A stretch of 64,000 nucleotides of DNA from Selaginella tamariscina (GCA_003024785.1 PUQB01000406.1:165799-229798), one strand, 5' to 3'; counted from the stretch's first letter, positions 49,601 through 62,480 are shown. Notes: a model not told the origin generated them from the sequence alone. Program-made: numbers and translations.

Positions 49601-51160
49601 ACTCCCTCGTGGCTGGTAGTGACATCTCCTACCTAGCTCTCTCTCTTAATGGTCACTATATTTAAGTATTTTAGATATATTATTATATACATTTTTTATT
49701 TCTATGTATTTAATTATTTTATAATTTGTATTGAATTCTATAATGTATATAAAATGAATAAATTTTATTAAATAGATATTTAAATTATTTATATAAAATA
49801 AGAAAAATTAGTTTTTAAATAAATATAATACTATGAAATTTATTATATATACAATATTTAAGTTTTATTTTAGAGGACTTAAATGGAATAATACTTATAT
49901 ACTATATGAAAAAGTATTATATATAGTTATAATAAATAATAAAGGGACATTTGCTACATGAATACTAATTCCTTTAGGGAAGTGCATTTTATATTTAAAT
50001 TATAAAATATATAAAAGAATACCCAAATTTATAATTTAAATAAGAAATTTTAAATTCATATATAATTATAAAATATATATTTATTTACATACATGTATAC
50101 ATATTTATATACTATATTGATGATATAAATTAAGTAATAGTTTAATAATAAAATTTAAAGTAAAGACTATATCCACAATTTAATTGTGAAACTGAATAGT
50201 AATTAGTGTTAAACCTAAATTTAGTTTAAGTTTAATGATTATTTATAGCATTCAAATGCAAATCAAATTGTTTATAACCGTTGATAGGCCCATTAACACC
50301 ACTTATAATTGTTTTTATTTTATATAAATAAATTAAAAAATAACATAGAGGAATTAACAATTCTCATAACAAACTATGTTAAAAGGATGATACAAATTAT
50401 ATTTAATGTAGCATTCATATAAAACAAATTATATTTAATGTAACATTTTCAACCTATGCGAGAGAGATCGTACTGAATCCTTCTTTATTTATTTGATTTG
50501 TCCATGTTATACATCAAACTTAAAGCATTGCCATAAAGACATAATTTTTATATTAAAATATAAGAAAATTCTATATGTACCTTTATATGTTTTTCATATT
50601 TATATGTGTATCCTCCTCAAAGTTTTAAAATTGTATTTTTACTCTAAAAGCAATTTGTATTTATATAAATACACTTAACAAACTTAACCACACTTATCAA
50701 ACATAAGCAATATTCATTTTAGCATATAACAATATTTAAAAAACGTTCTATAATATTTCTAACAATGTTTTAATATAAACTAAATTTAAAAAAATCCAAA
50801 TATTACTCTAATTTATTTTTGCTGTGTTGTAATTTGAAATGAAATAGAATAACAATAGTTATTATATATATAAAAAAAATAAAAAATACAAAAATAATTA
50901 ATAAATGCCAAATATATTATATTATAATTAATATGTTTAATTAATTGTTTGGAGTTAAATACTATATTTTATATTTTACTAAATATATTCCATTCAAGCT
51001 TTACATTATAAGAAAGATTGCAGGTGCATGTATATAATTTTCCTACTAATATAAAATAAGAGTATAAATATAAAACAGGTTAGAAAAACTTTGTTGGGTT
51101 TATTACTAAAGGCGAAAAATCCAGCTCCATATAAAACTATATGAAATCATATATATAAAA
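46700..51160. other. AT-rich intergenic DNA with decayed repeats
   Basis: No intact gene. 47390-48035 is a decayed LTR copy (listed separately). 49120-49640 is richer in GC and, on the minus strand, shows coding-like text with stops (for example VATHHIGCNLNIIVRC), probably an old retroelement fragment; I could not assign it. The remainder, 49680-51150, is AT-rich without recognisable features. Confidence 0.55.
47390..48035. mobile_element. Decayed LTR fragment (family TGTCA, copy 4)
   Basis: The text follows copy 1 (25889-27699) in order and orientation. It includes GTCATGGGTTCAATG, GAGGGTTGAACAACC.AAA, ACTAAGTACTAATCCTAGA, AACTTGACCACCCAAACCCT and GGGTTGTTCTAAAAGACTTA. It ends near 48035 in the degraded TGTAAAACTTTGACATC. 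It is highly diverged, so it is an old copy. Confidence 0.72.
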
Positions 51161-51167
51161 TATACGA

Positions 51168-51319
51168 TTATGTAACGTCTTCAACCTCCGAATTGAACAC
51201 GAAGCTTGGAAACGAGGTCGTAATATCTCTACAAAAACACATATATACACGTTGTTCATAACACAGTATCATCAACACCAGAATTAAATAGAAAGCTCGG
51301 AAAAGCTGTTGTAAGACTC
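51168..51319 (-). other. Duplicated terminal exons 8a and 8b of CBL
   Basis: 8a (51319-51256), after CTCCTGCAG or TCCTGCAG-type acceptor text, reads (K)[20 protein letters not shown] and stops at TGA. 8b (51228-51168), after TTTTTGTAG, reads (K)[19 protein letters not shown] and stops at TAA. Both join exon 7 in phase 2 and both match the FPSF.F.SEVD tail of the family; 8b is closer. 8a has its own stop, so the two are mutually exclusive. Confidence 0.9.
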
Positions 51320-51354
51320 CTGCAATATAATGTATATATGTAATATACACACAC

Positions 51355-51398
<44 letters not shown>

Positions 51399-53441
51399 GA
51401 GAGGAGAGGGAGAGGGAGAGTAACACTTTCTAAGCTGTGAGTTATTGAAAAACATTAGCAAATCTGTTTATGTGAATTCACACATCCACACAATGTTATA
51501 AGCTTACTTCAGAGGGAGAGTAATTTCTCTAAGTATAGACACACACACACACACACACACACACCAATGTTGTGTTCTAACTTACTTGAGATAGGGGAGA
51601 GTCATGTTCTTCATGAGGGAAGGATTTCTCAACACGAAGTTTTGCCATTCTTCCTTATCAATTCTGCCATCGTTCTTCGTGTCTGCTTCTGCAAATGTCT
51701 GCAATCAATGTGTGTGTGTTGTGTGAATGGGCGTGTGCGTGTGTGATGTGAAGAGAGAGAGAGAGTTAGTTTACAAGTCAGCAAGCTATAGTTGATTTAA
51801 GAGCTATCAAAATGAATCCTGTCTTTTGCAAATAATAACACATGGATAATATATACGGACATACATCTGTATATATACGTGTGTATATACACACACGTAT
51901 ACATTATATAGAATAAAACTCACCTTATCAAGTATAGTCTCAATAACATCGTCGGATAGTTTCATATCTGACTCTGATAACAAGGCAACAAGCATCTGTT
52001 TAACCTGCATACGATTAACAGATATGTTAGCAAGCATATAATGTGTGTGTGTGTGTGTGTGTACCTCTTCTCGTTCGATATATCCAGTCCGTCGAAGATC
52101 GTATAGCTGAAATGCAACTGCCCAAAACAGACTTAAGTTCATATAGTAATCGCATATGATATAATTTGTAATACTTATAGCTAGTTATATATACAATATA
52201 AAAAATTCTTTTCTTACAGTCTATTTTATCTTCCAACGGTGCGTTTGGGTGGAACACGCTAAGTGACCGGACAAACTCCCCAAAGTCAATCACGTTGTTT
52301 CTTTTCACGTCGAAGAGGTCAAATACCTGCATCAATATATATATATATATCAATATATATATATATATATACAGCATGTGCATAGACGTGTGTGTATATA
52401 TACATCTCTACCCGGTCAGCGAACAAATTCTCCTTTTTGCTGTTCTTGAACAAAGCTAGTCGAAATTCTTCCTGCAGAAATAATATGTAATATATTATCG
52501 TATTGTAACTATGATAATTTGTATATATACATGTATATGTATATGTCTGAAGTCACATCCAAGCATATATACTAAACAAAGTAACCACGTAGGTATACCG
52601 AAAACAAAGTAATGCAATGTTTTTTCTGTCTGTTCGTAACAGATTGATAAACTCAACAGATTTGCATATCTAAACTTTAAATAGTAAAACAAATACATAT
52701 TAACATATCTGCACAACAACCTATTAATTCATACTATATAAAGCAGTAAAAGAATAACAATGACCGTATACCTTATACTGATGTGTGTGCATATTTGTGC
52801 ATAACATTAAACTACATGCTTAAGAGGCAAGCACAACACACACACACACACACACACACAAATATTATATGCTTATATCAAATCCAAGAATATATACACA
52901 ACGAAGTAATAATATCAGGGACAACAAAGAATGACCACCTACCAACCACAAAAAGTTGTTTGTGTGAAAGTGTGCGTCTGTGTTTTCTAGATTACATACT
53001 GTTAAGTATCAAAAGTTTAAAAGTTTATAGTTATCCATAACATCTTAACAGTTATGCATATCTAAAACAGTAAAATAAGATATGCACACCGAAGTATAAA
53101 ACAGTAAAACAAATAGTATGTATGTGTGTGTGTGTGTACCTTATGGATTAAACCGTCGTCTATCACAGAGCTGCTAATCTTCTTAAAGAGCTCGTATAAT
53201 GCTTCAATTTCACTGACACTAACTGCAAATATATATAAATGTGTAATATAGCAAAGTGACATAGCTAAAAAATACTCTCTTTATATATTAAATATACAGA
53301 AGCATATAAGTATACTAGTATTTAACTTTTTAATGTTTTTAAACTGTAGAAATGTTACTTACAATTAGTTTCATTAGCAAGAGCTACCGGATCTTCATAA
53401 CCAGTGCCTTGCCGGAGAGGTTTAGGATGGAAGCAACCCAT
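51168..53441 (-). CDS. CBL1: Calcineurin B-like Ca2+ sensor (CBL1/9-like) with two alternative last exons
   Basis: Membrane-anchored EF-hand Ca2+ sensor that activates CIPK kinases. Exons: 53441-53363, 53222-53140, 52471-52412, 52326-52218, 52117-52065, 52004-51924 and 51698-51586, then 51319-51256 or 51228-51168. The start MGCFHPKP has the Gly2 myristoylation and Cys3 palmitoylation signature. Seen: [66 protein letters not shown] (EF3), [13 protein letters not shown] (EF4) and [13 protein letters not shown]. Length is 213 or 212 aa, as for CBL1. No frame breaks. In EF3 position 3 is Arg where CBL1 has Asp. A probable untranslated leader exon ends at the GTAAGT donor near 53711, with an acceptor (GTTCAG) near 53540. 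Confidence 0.95.
51355..51420. repeat. (AG)n microsatellite in CBL intron 7
   Basis: A GA-rich run, interrupted by gggaga units, lies between exon 7 and terminal exon 8a; on the sense strand it is a CT-rich tract upstream of the 8a acceptor. A (CA)n tract lies at 51540-51563. Confidence 0.93.
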
Positions 53442-55979
53442 GAGGAGCTCAACAGCATGATCAAGAAGAAGAAAAACTTCAAATGCAAGCTCAATCAGCA
53501 CCGTACCTACCGGCAATGTACTCGCGCTGCACCCTGAACAAGGATTACCGATTAGCACTGGATTAGTGAGGATTTGGGATAAGTGGAGAATGGGCAGTGC
53601 CCAAATAAAAAAAGTTAAGAGAAAATGTAGGATTAGTGTGGATTAGCACCGGATTAGCACGGATTAGTGAGGGATTTAAGGCCAGATGGAGAGCAGTAGA
53701 CAGAACTTACCATCGCTGCGCGAGCTGTTGGACTGTGGCATTCAGTCAGAAACATCGCGCTGTTGAAAACCCTTGTGTTTACCCATGATTAGGGTTTATA
53801 TGCTTAAACATGTTTAGCATATTCCTAGAATCTGCGTTTGAGGATAGAGAATATTCTAAGACATTCTAGAATATTTCTGGGATAGAAACACACGCACACG
53901 TACACATGTGTAGTATGTGTACACACATTATATCCATGTCTATAGATAAACAGTCTCTGGGATAAAGATGAGCAATATACTATTATTTCTATACAGTGAA
54001 ATTTTGAATATAACATATTTAAGTAATAATTTTTATTTATTTTTAAATTGCAAATATCTGTTGTACTTAAACTTTATATTTTATTAATAAATTTATTTAT
54101 ATTCAGAATATGTGCTAAATAGATCCTACGACATTAAAGTAAATGCACTGTAACAAATTTAACACTTACTATATAACATGTATCCTTAGTGCGTGCGTGC
54201 ATGAGTGTGCGCGTGCGGTGTTTTATACAAATCTATCAATTCTATACGACAATGCATACAGACACACATCACATGTTTTTTGTTTTTTTTTCTTATTTTT
54301 GTAAAGACACATTTTTTAATATAACATTATTAATTAATCAATTCAAGGATTATATACATATACATAGGCGTGTAATATGCAACGTGTATATAAATATAAC
54401 CAGCGTGTATAATAAAATAAATTATGTTTATTATTAGTTAATTAACAAAGGTTTCTATAAATGTGAACTTTCCAAGGTTATTGTCAACTACGGAATAAAA
54501 TTTGATATTAAACGTGATGTGATTTTCATTGACAATGTTAAATAAGAAACTTATAATGATTTTTTGACTTTTATGTAAGCTTATGTATGCAAATTTATAA
54601 GTTAAATATTTATTAAATAATTTTATATGTTTGTAAATAAAACATTAGTTTTAACAAACTCGTAGTATTAAATATTAATTAAATTAAGCAACATAGATAC
54701 ATAGATGTCAAATGTGGCTGAGTGTCTGCGGCAAAGGCCATTGATTAAATTTATAATGGTGTATTTCTTACGGTTTATTAATAATATATTTATTTTACAA
54801 ATTATTGATTTATATTTATTTAATATTATACCTTTTGGTTTTTTTTTATATTTATGTATGTAGAATAAGACGTATATCCAGCAGCAAGTACCAAAGCATG
54901 CAAACACACACACACACACATTGTCTCTTGGCAGCGTCAATTACTTTAGAGCAATGGAAGTAGGCTTATTCTACACTTTAGATTTATTGTCATTTTTGAG
55001 TTACAGGATTACTGTGACAAAGATGGTGACCGTGATCGTTGACTTTGTTCCAGTGTAATTACAAATTGTAATTACATGAAACCGAATCAATGATCACCGT
55101 TGACTTTGTTCTAATGTAATTATAAATTATAATTACATGAAACAGAATCGATGGTCACCGTCATTGTCAGTTTAATAATTTAATTTAATACAATAAATTT
55201 AGTAAAAACATGCCTATTCTATGTTTTAAATTTGTAATTACTTTTGGGTTACAATATTACCATGACAATGACAACGACAATATGATGTTGACTATTGACT
55301 TGTAATTACACAAAAACAGAGTTAATGATCATTATCATTATTAGTTTAATAATTTTCTTAATTATTAATATTAAATTGTGGTTGGTTTTTACTACAATTG
55401 GTTTCACTACTCCAGAGACTGATAATTTATGTTTATATGTGATGAATTTATAGAATTTCAAAGTAAAAAATATTAAAGATTAACTACTAACTAAATCTAA
55501 TGACATATACAATGAAAATAGGGATATCATAAGTTATCATATCATTATTGCAAATTGTTAGGAGATGAAATCACAAAAATGAAAAGATAAAATTAATTAT
55601 TATTAATTATTCCACTAATTATATATTAAATATACATAAAGTCTTCCATTATTTTTCTAAAGTGCAACACATGGAGAGTGATTAATTTGTGTGCTTAGCC
55701 ATACGTGCGGTGTTTGTTAGGAGCGAGATTCTATATAGAATATATTTAATCTTTACATATAAATCTTCAGTGTCAAGGATATCCTCAATTGGTCCACATG
55801 ATGTTTTCCAAGAGTTACAGTATGCAGGGCAAATAATTATTATAGCCCACAATTAATATAGAAGTTGCAAAATAAAGAGTTGTCACATAACAATTAGAGC
55901 AAGCATGGTATGTTTATCATTAATTTATTATATGCCAACAAAAATTCTCATATAATGGTAATAATTAATCTCCGATAAC
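53442..55979. other. CBL leader region and AT-rich intergenic DNA
   Basis: 53540-53711 (leader intron of CBL) holds short repeats of ggattagtg/ggattagcac. From about 53800 onward the DNA is AT-rich with no gene recognised. 54960-55370 contains tandem repeats: a ~70-bp unit (CGTTGACTTTGTTC, GTAATTACAAATTG, TTACATGAAACCGAATCAAT) repeated at about 55030 and 55095, and a looser ~250-bp repeat starting TTTTGAGTTACAGGATTACTG near 54994 and TTTTGGGTTACAATATTACC near 55243. Confidence 0.6.
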
Positions 55980-57603
55980 TGTCAGAGTTTTAACCTGGAG
56001 GGCTAACACGTGACAACACATGGCTGCCAAGTGGCCTTCCAACGTCAATTCCCTGTGTGAGCACCGTTAAGTCTTCCAAGACAGCCCCAAGAGTTAACAC
56101 AAATACCTAATTAAACAGAAGACTTAGAGTTCTATCCTGACAGGCTCATGCCCTAACCCCACAAAGGTTATGTGTCTCACACATGCCCCTGTGACAAAGC
56201 TAAGGCATCGTCACTTAACTCTTGAGGAGTCACCCTCATCCGGGAGTACAACCTCTTTAGGGCGACAAGGGGGTACCCTGAACCAGGGTTTGAGTGGCCA
56301 ACTTATACCCTAGACCTAGGACTAGTACTTAATGAGGACACGAGTGTGCGCCATTGGCGAACACGAGTGTTCTGCTAAGTAAACTCCTTAAGGCTAGGTT
56401 TGAATAACCCTAAGTACATGACCTTGCGAGTGCTTTGCGAAAGGGCTTCTGCTAACAAGCTTAGGTTGCTCAACCCCTGGATTTTAAGGAGAACACTCCC
56501 CTAGCCAAGTGTGCTAAAGCACACCTAGTTACGAGACTTAACCTCCCCTTGAGCAAATGCCCAAGGCTTAGCACCCTAGTGCGAGTACAAACATGCCTGT
56601 TTACTAGAGTATCCAACCCTTTGGCGACAATCCCACTACACAACCTCAAAGGGTGTGCCTCGGGCATTGTATCATGTGACATTTAGCCCAGTGTCACATC
56701 TCCATGTGACATTGCCTTCCCCGATGTGAGTTATTATGCCATAGCCCTTAGATTCAAGGGTTGCACCAAGTGCCACAAACGTGGCTCTTAAATGCCAACT
56801 CTAGAACCCCTTAGTGAACCCTCAAAACTAGGTAACGTGAACCTGTCAAACAAGATCCCACATCCACAGTTGGACAAGGACATAGATGTGCCTTGCTTGA
56901 CCGTGAATGCTAGACCTAGCTTGACATGGAGAAGGAGGCTGGAGACAAGCCTCAACCTATACCTCTTAGAACATGCATTCCAACAAGACTTTCCAGACAT
57001 GGATTCGCCAACGTTAAGGGTAAGCTACCCCGAAGGTGGGACGTACCTTTATCATTTGGAAGTTAGGGCGGCACAATAAAGGGTTGTGCCTTGACGACAC
57101 AAACTAGAGCTTGCACCGGGAGAAGAGTAACGAGCCCAGTCATGAACCCAGAACCCTCACTCTTACATACTTTACCTTATTTATGTGACGGATCCCCCCT
57201 CCCCCCCCGCTCTATGTGTAAGTGAGATGGCACGGAATCCAGCCCCTTAGTTAATGAGATGAGTTTGCACACTAACCCCTACCCCTAAACCCTACCCAAG
57301 GTTTTAGGGCGTGGGTTAGGGCAACCCTAGGGGTAACCCTAGGGTTTCCTAACCCTATTTAACATGTCAAATTCATATTAACTAGGACATCAAAATCGGG
57401 GGTGGGTTTTTTTAGAAGATAAGTGCTACCTTCGCTTAGAGTTTCTTGTACATTTAAAGATAGCCGGCCGGACTACCCCTAAACACCTAAGTGCACTAAG
57501 CGGGGCTATTTCTCACTATATATAGGGTCTGTCAACATAGTACAGTAGGTAACAATAATCAACCTTCAAAGTAAAGGGTCGAGTCATAGTAAAAACTATG
57601 ACA
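55980..57603. mobile_element. Solo LTR (family TGTCA, copy 5), 1624 bp
   Basis: It begins TGTCAGAGTTTTAACCTGGA and ends CATAGTAAAAACTATGACA. Flanks are ATAAC (55975-55979) and ATAGC (57604-57608), a 5-bp duplication with one change. The order of internal blocks equals that of the copies at 41275 and, inverted, 25889. A C-run (57197-57209) is also present in other copies. No genes inside. Confidence 0.85.
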
Positions 57604-58923
57604 ATAGCTACCCTAGAGAAAAGTGTGTTTACTTTATATTAAAAGTGTTGGCCTATGTATGAATATATCTGCATTTAAATCCATGATAGTATTCTTATGA
57701 AAACATAATATATATGTATGTAAGGTGTGTAATGGGATTGGAATATGTTCTTTCCCTTCAAATGTTGCACAAGCATGTGGGGTACTAGGAGATTGCAAGA
57801 TTGCACATTCCATGTAAACGTCTGTCATCGTAAAACAAATGCAAACTTACTCAATGGTCCCTTTACCCTTTACCTAACTAACTCATCATTCATCAAATTC
57901 CCACAATAACGTTCTTGTTAGACTTGTTTAAGATTTTGCACTTGCTTCTAATTTACTTACCATCTCTCATTGTAGGGACGTCTCTAGAAAGGGGTGTGTT
58001 CCACTTGGTGCCAGTGGGGGTGGTCTTGGTGGGTGTTTGAGCAAAAGAGTTATACACTGTACAACGAAAGAACCCCACTCCCTTTAGAAATTTTATTTTC
58101 TTTAATGTCAAGTTCATTTCCTCTATGAGAAGCCAAGGGTCAAGTAATTCCTTAAGAACTTTCTCCATATGTTTTCCTAAACAATACATATGAATGATAT
58201 TTCTTACTAGGATAGACAAAACTTTTGTTCTACACAATGTATTACCTATTAGTATGTTTAAAAGTATCTACAACAGTCGAAGTAAACAACAAATGAAACA
58301 CTTGAAAAAACTTTAGGCACAGATTTATTTGGGAACAATGTCATTATACATTGATGTCTTTCTTTTATTTCACTTAAATATTCATATTTAACTAGTAAAG
58401 TGAGTTTTTACTTAAGATAAGTATTTTACCTTTATTTGATTTATTAATTAACTTTTGAAGTATAAAGAAATGGAGATTGTGGCTATTAAAGCATGATAGT
58501 AAAAAAACATTCTTAAATATATAACTTTCTTGTCATTTTGCAATTTACTCATAAGGCACTTTCGAGATAAGTATTCTCATCTTGTTGTTTCACTCATTGA
58601 AACTAGTTTTGATGTATGTGATAATTCTTTTTATAAAGTGGGAGACATGATTCAAAATAAGAGAAATTAGACCTTATAAACTCAACTAGTTCCATCAATA
58701 AAATAAATAAAATAGTAGATTTTCAACTCATAGCAAAGAAAAAAACATTTGGTATGAATTGGAAAAAAAAACGAGAAAGTTAATAACATGTAACTTAAGT
58801 GATTATAATAGTATCTAAGGAAAAGATTGAATTTGCATGGTTTCAATGTTTATAACAAGCAATGACCTTGAGAATTTGAGAATTTTTACAAATAAGTAAT
58901 TAATGTTAATAATACAAGGCGAT
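57604..58923. other. Intergenic DNA without recognised genes
   Basis: A 94-codon minus-strand frame (58237-57953) has no recognisable motif and no splice context. The rest is AT-rich. I see nothing else that can be supported. Confidence 0.5.
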
Positions 58924-59464
58924 TGTCACGACCCGATACAAGATACAGGATTCCGGATATAGGATACGGTTGCAGGATATTCCTACAGGATATGCCACAG
59001 GATATGCCTAGAGGATAAGGGACATGTGGACTCATCTTAGCCTCTGCATGCATGCAGCACTTTTATGCATGCAACCACTTTTAGCACTCATGCCTAGATT
59101 AGCTCTTGGAGTTGTGAGCATAAAAGCTCCGACCTAATTGTTGTACAATCAGTTACTATCAACACCAGTCTTACTACGATCAATCTTGTCTTGTCTTGTT
59201 CTTGTCTTGTCCTTGCTCCTTGTTCTCTGTCTCGCTCCTGGATCTGTCCTGCTCCTGTCTTGCTCCGGATCCTGTCTGTTCCTGTCTTGTTCCTGGATCC
59301 TGTCCTGTGCTTCCTGTCTTGCTCCCGGATCCTATCCTGTCCTGTCTTGCTCCTGATCCTGTCTCTGTTCTCTATTCCTAGTTCCTGTCCTGCTCTTCCT
59401 GCCTGAGTCAAGCCTTCTTTCTTGGAATCCTGTCTCTTCCTGGTTCCTGGATCGTGGCTTGACA
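58924..59464 (+). mobile_element. 5' LTR of a Ty3/gypsy retrotransposon (541 bp)
   Basis: It starts TGTCACGACCCGATACAAGA and ends CGTGGCTTGACA, giving TG...CA ends with TGTCA/TGACA. It contains a few 13-bp gatatgcctacag units near 58975 and a long array of cctgtcttgctcctg-type repeats at 59185-59400. The text after it (gtttgatagtaactgc) occupies the primer-binding-site position but is not a clear tRNA match. The 3' LTR lies outside the window. Confidence 0.87.
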
Positions 59465-59558
59465 GTTTGATAGTAACTGCTTTCATAGCTCTCTCCGTTT
59501 TAGCTACTTTTTTTCCTTGATTCTTTTCCTTTTTTTCCTCCTTTTTCTTTCATAGATC

Positions 59559-60600
59559 ATGGCTGATTTTGAGCACTTTCAACGCGAGCACCAAATGTTA
59601 CTTCATGAGCTGGCCACTTTGCGCCAAGTGGTCACCGATCTGCAAGGTTCCACCAACGCGGCACATGCAGCTGCTGATGCATCCTCCAAGGCTGCTGCGC
59701 AGGCTCTCTCTCAGGCATCGGTGGTTCCCTCTTCATCGAACTTTTCTTCGGAGCCGAAGATTAGCATGCCAGAAAAGTTCAGTGGCAATCGTGCCGATTT
59801 CCAAGGTTTCCTGAATCAGATCCGGCTCTTGATCCGCATGCAACCACGCCGCTACTCGACTGATGCACAAAAGGTGGCCTTTTGGCATCCTTACTAAGTG
59901 GATCTCCACGGGCTTGGGTTGCCCCCTTGCTGGAGCGTGACGACCCATTGATGGAAGACTTTGAAGGTTTCGTGGCTGCCTTTGAAGCCTGCTTTGGAGA
60001 TCCTGATAAGTACCGTTCTGCATGCACGAAGTTACGGAAGCTCACTCAAGGATCCCGACCAGCTTCCGTCTATGCATCCGAATTTCAGCAACTTTGCACG
60101 AACATTCCATGGGACGAGACTGCATTGATCGAACACTTCCGTTTTGGGTTGAGGGATGACGTGAAGGACCTTCTCCTTACGTTACCGGATGCCCAAACAT
60201 TAGCGGAGATCATGCAACAAGCTGTTCGTTGCGACAACCGTTTGTTCGAGCGTCGTCAGGAAAGATCCCGTCAGCAGTTCCTGCAAACCAATCCTGCAGC
60301 TGTGGTACATGTTCCTGCACCACCTTCTGGAGTAGTTCCTATGGAGGTTGAGAAATCCAAGCGTGGCTCTCTTTCCGCTGCTGAGAAGCAACGTCGCCGC
60401 AGTGAGAACCTATGCTTGTATTGTGGAGCAGGACACAAGGTGGCAGATTGTCCTATTAAAGCCAGGAAGTTCAAGACGCGTGAAGTTGAAGCTGAAGTTC
60501 AGTCGGAAAACTCAATGTCCACTTCGTCTAGGAGCCGCGAAGTTGGACGTAGGTGCAGGCTCCATTGGTGCTGCTCATACCATTCCATCACTTAAGTTTC
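59559..60600 (+). pseudogene. Ty3/gypsy gag (frame-broken)
   Basis: It starts MADFEHFQREHQMLLHELAT with a coiled-coil-like N-terminus. The capsid region (KISMPEKFSGNRADFQGF, YASEFQQLCTNIPWDE, LIEHFRFGLRDDVKDLLL) is followed by the zinc knuckle CLYCGAGHKVADC at about 60412-60450. A frame break near 59884 splits it into two frames, and another near 60540 lies before the protease. The knuckle is CX2CX3HX4C, one residue shorter than the usual CX2CX4HX4C. Confidence 0.85.
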
Positions 60601-60720
60601 CTGTACACATTCATCTTAATAATCGAGAGCTCAAGGAGTTTGCCCTTTTAGACACTGGTGCAAATGCATGCTTCATGGATGACACTTTGCAACTCAACAT
60701 GGCATTTCGGTGGTGAAGTT
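60590..60720 (+). pseudogene. Ty3/gypsy aspartic protease
   Basis: HIHLNNRELKEFALLDTGA and NACFMDDTL show the retropepsin LLDTGA active site at about 60645-60665. The frame breaks again shortly after (about 60700). It is followed by a long spacer (60950-61500) rich in repeated cctgtacagg-type text. Confidence 0.8.
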
Positions 60721-61524
60721 GAAGCGTGCAGTTCCTGTAGAGGTGGCCGATGGGCGTCTGATTGCTTCTGGCGCAGTTACCCATGCTACCAACCTCTCTC
60801 TGCAGTCATGGCACATTCAACTGTTCAATTTCCTTCAACTTGATCAAGACTCGGTCGACTCCCATCATTTTGGGCATGCCATGGTTCGTTGTTGCAAATC
60901 CGCAGATCGACTGGAGGTCTAGGACGCTCACGTTTTCCTCTCCGACAGCTAGGATCAATCCTGTACCTTCCTGTGCAGGATACATCCTTAGTATCTGAGG
61001 CAGTACAAGCTACAGGATTGACCGTGCCTGTTCCTGTACCAGTGTTGAAGACTCCTCCTCGACAGGATTCACCTCATGTCAGTTCCTCAGCACATCCGCA
61101 GGCTCTCTCCACTCCTGTAAGTTTGCGGTTCCTGTACAGGGTTCTTCCAATCCTGTATCAGTGTCGAAGGTTCCTCCTCAACAGGATCCACCTCCTGTTG
61201 ATTCGTCAGCACATCGCAGGCTTTCCCACTCCTGTGCAACCACGGACTCCTGTACAGGATTCTTCCAATCCTGTACAACATCCACACAGGTTTTTTCCAA
61301 TCCTGCCTCTTTTGTTACTCTGCTTTTGATCCTTCCTCTTTTTCAGTCACAGCTCCCTCCTTCTCCTCTCCGAGTTCTTACCACTACCATGCATGAACTT
61401 GCCACTGATCCTGCTCCTTTCCACCTTTTTGCCTTTCAAGTAACTCCTACGTCCTCTTCTACCTTTCCTGTATCCGACTCTCCTGTTTTTCAATCTCCTT
61501 CTCCTTCTCCTTCCTTCTTCCTAC

Positions 61525-62480
61525 CATCCAAGTATCACTCCTTTAAGGACGTTTTTGACAAGCACAAGGCTGCAGTTCTTCCTGTTCACAGGTCCTACGA
61601 CTGTCCTATTGATCTTGCGGAAGGAAAGACTCCACCGTTCGGACCGATTTACCCCACAGAGTTGGAGGTTCTTCGTCAGTACATCGAGGACAACTTGGCA
61701 TCCGGCTTCATTCGTCACTCAAAGTCCCCTGCAGGAGCCCTATCTTCTTTGTCAAGAAGAAGGATGGGAGTTTACGTTTGGTTGTGGACTACAGGGGTTT
61801 GAATCAAGTCACCATTCGGAATCGGTACCCGTTGCCATTGATCCCGGAACTTCTCGATCGGCTGCGAGGAGCAAAGGTGTTCACGAAGATCGACTTACGA
61901 GGGGCCTACAACCTTGTACGGATTCGTCCAGGCGATGAGTGGAAGACTGCCTTTCGTACAAGGTATGGACACTTCGAGTACACGGTGATGCCTTTCGGCC
62001 TTACCAATGCCCCAGCCGTGTTCCAACACATGGTGAACGACATCTTTCGTGACTTCTTGGACCAGTTTGTGGTGATCTACCTCGACGACATTTTGATTTT
62101 CTCCAAGGACCAGGCGGCACATGACAAGCATGTACGATTAGTTCTACAGCGGCTTCGCGAGCATGGCCTGTATGCGAAGTTGGAGAAGTGTTTTTTCGAT
62201 AGGGATTCGTGGAGTTCTTGGGCTACATCGTCTCTCCTGCTGGCGTTTCCATGGACATGCACAAGGTGAAGACCATCGTGGAGTGGGAGAGGCCCAAGTC
62301 TGTACGAGATGTACAATGTTTCCTTGGCTTTGCAAACTTCTACAGGCGGTTCATACAGGACTTCTCCAAGCGTGTACTTCCACTCACAGAACTCACCAAG
62401 CGCACAGGGTTTTCTCTTGGTCCGACAAGGCGGAACATGCATTCACAACACTCAAGGACGCCTTCACGACAGCTCCGATT
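61525..62480 (+). pseudogene. Ty3/gypsy reverse transcriptase (frame-broken)
   Basis: From 61525: [31 protein letters not shown] and [13 protein letters not shown]. After a break near 61740 come [52 protein letters not shown] and the catalytic YLDD box at 62078-62089. After a further break near 62200: [15 protein letters not shown] and [16 protein letters not shown]. The RT core order is complete, but frames change at least three times. Confidence 0.88.

Noticed and set aside
57953..58237. 94-codon minus-strand open frame as a gene
   Set aside because: No recognised domain, no exon neighbours and AT-rich context; kept as intergenic.
59138..59486. Leu/Ser/Pro-rich or Arg/Asp-rich frames over the 5' LTR
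   Set aside because: Translations of the cctgtcttgctcctg repeat array of the LTR in several frames.
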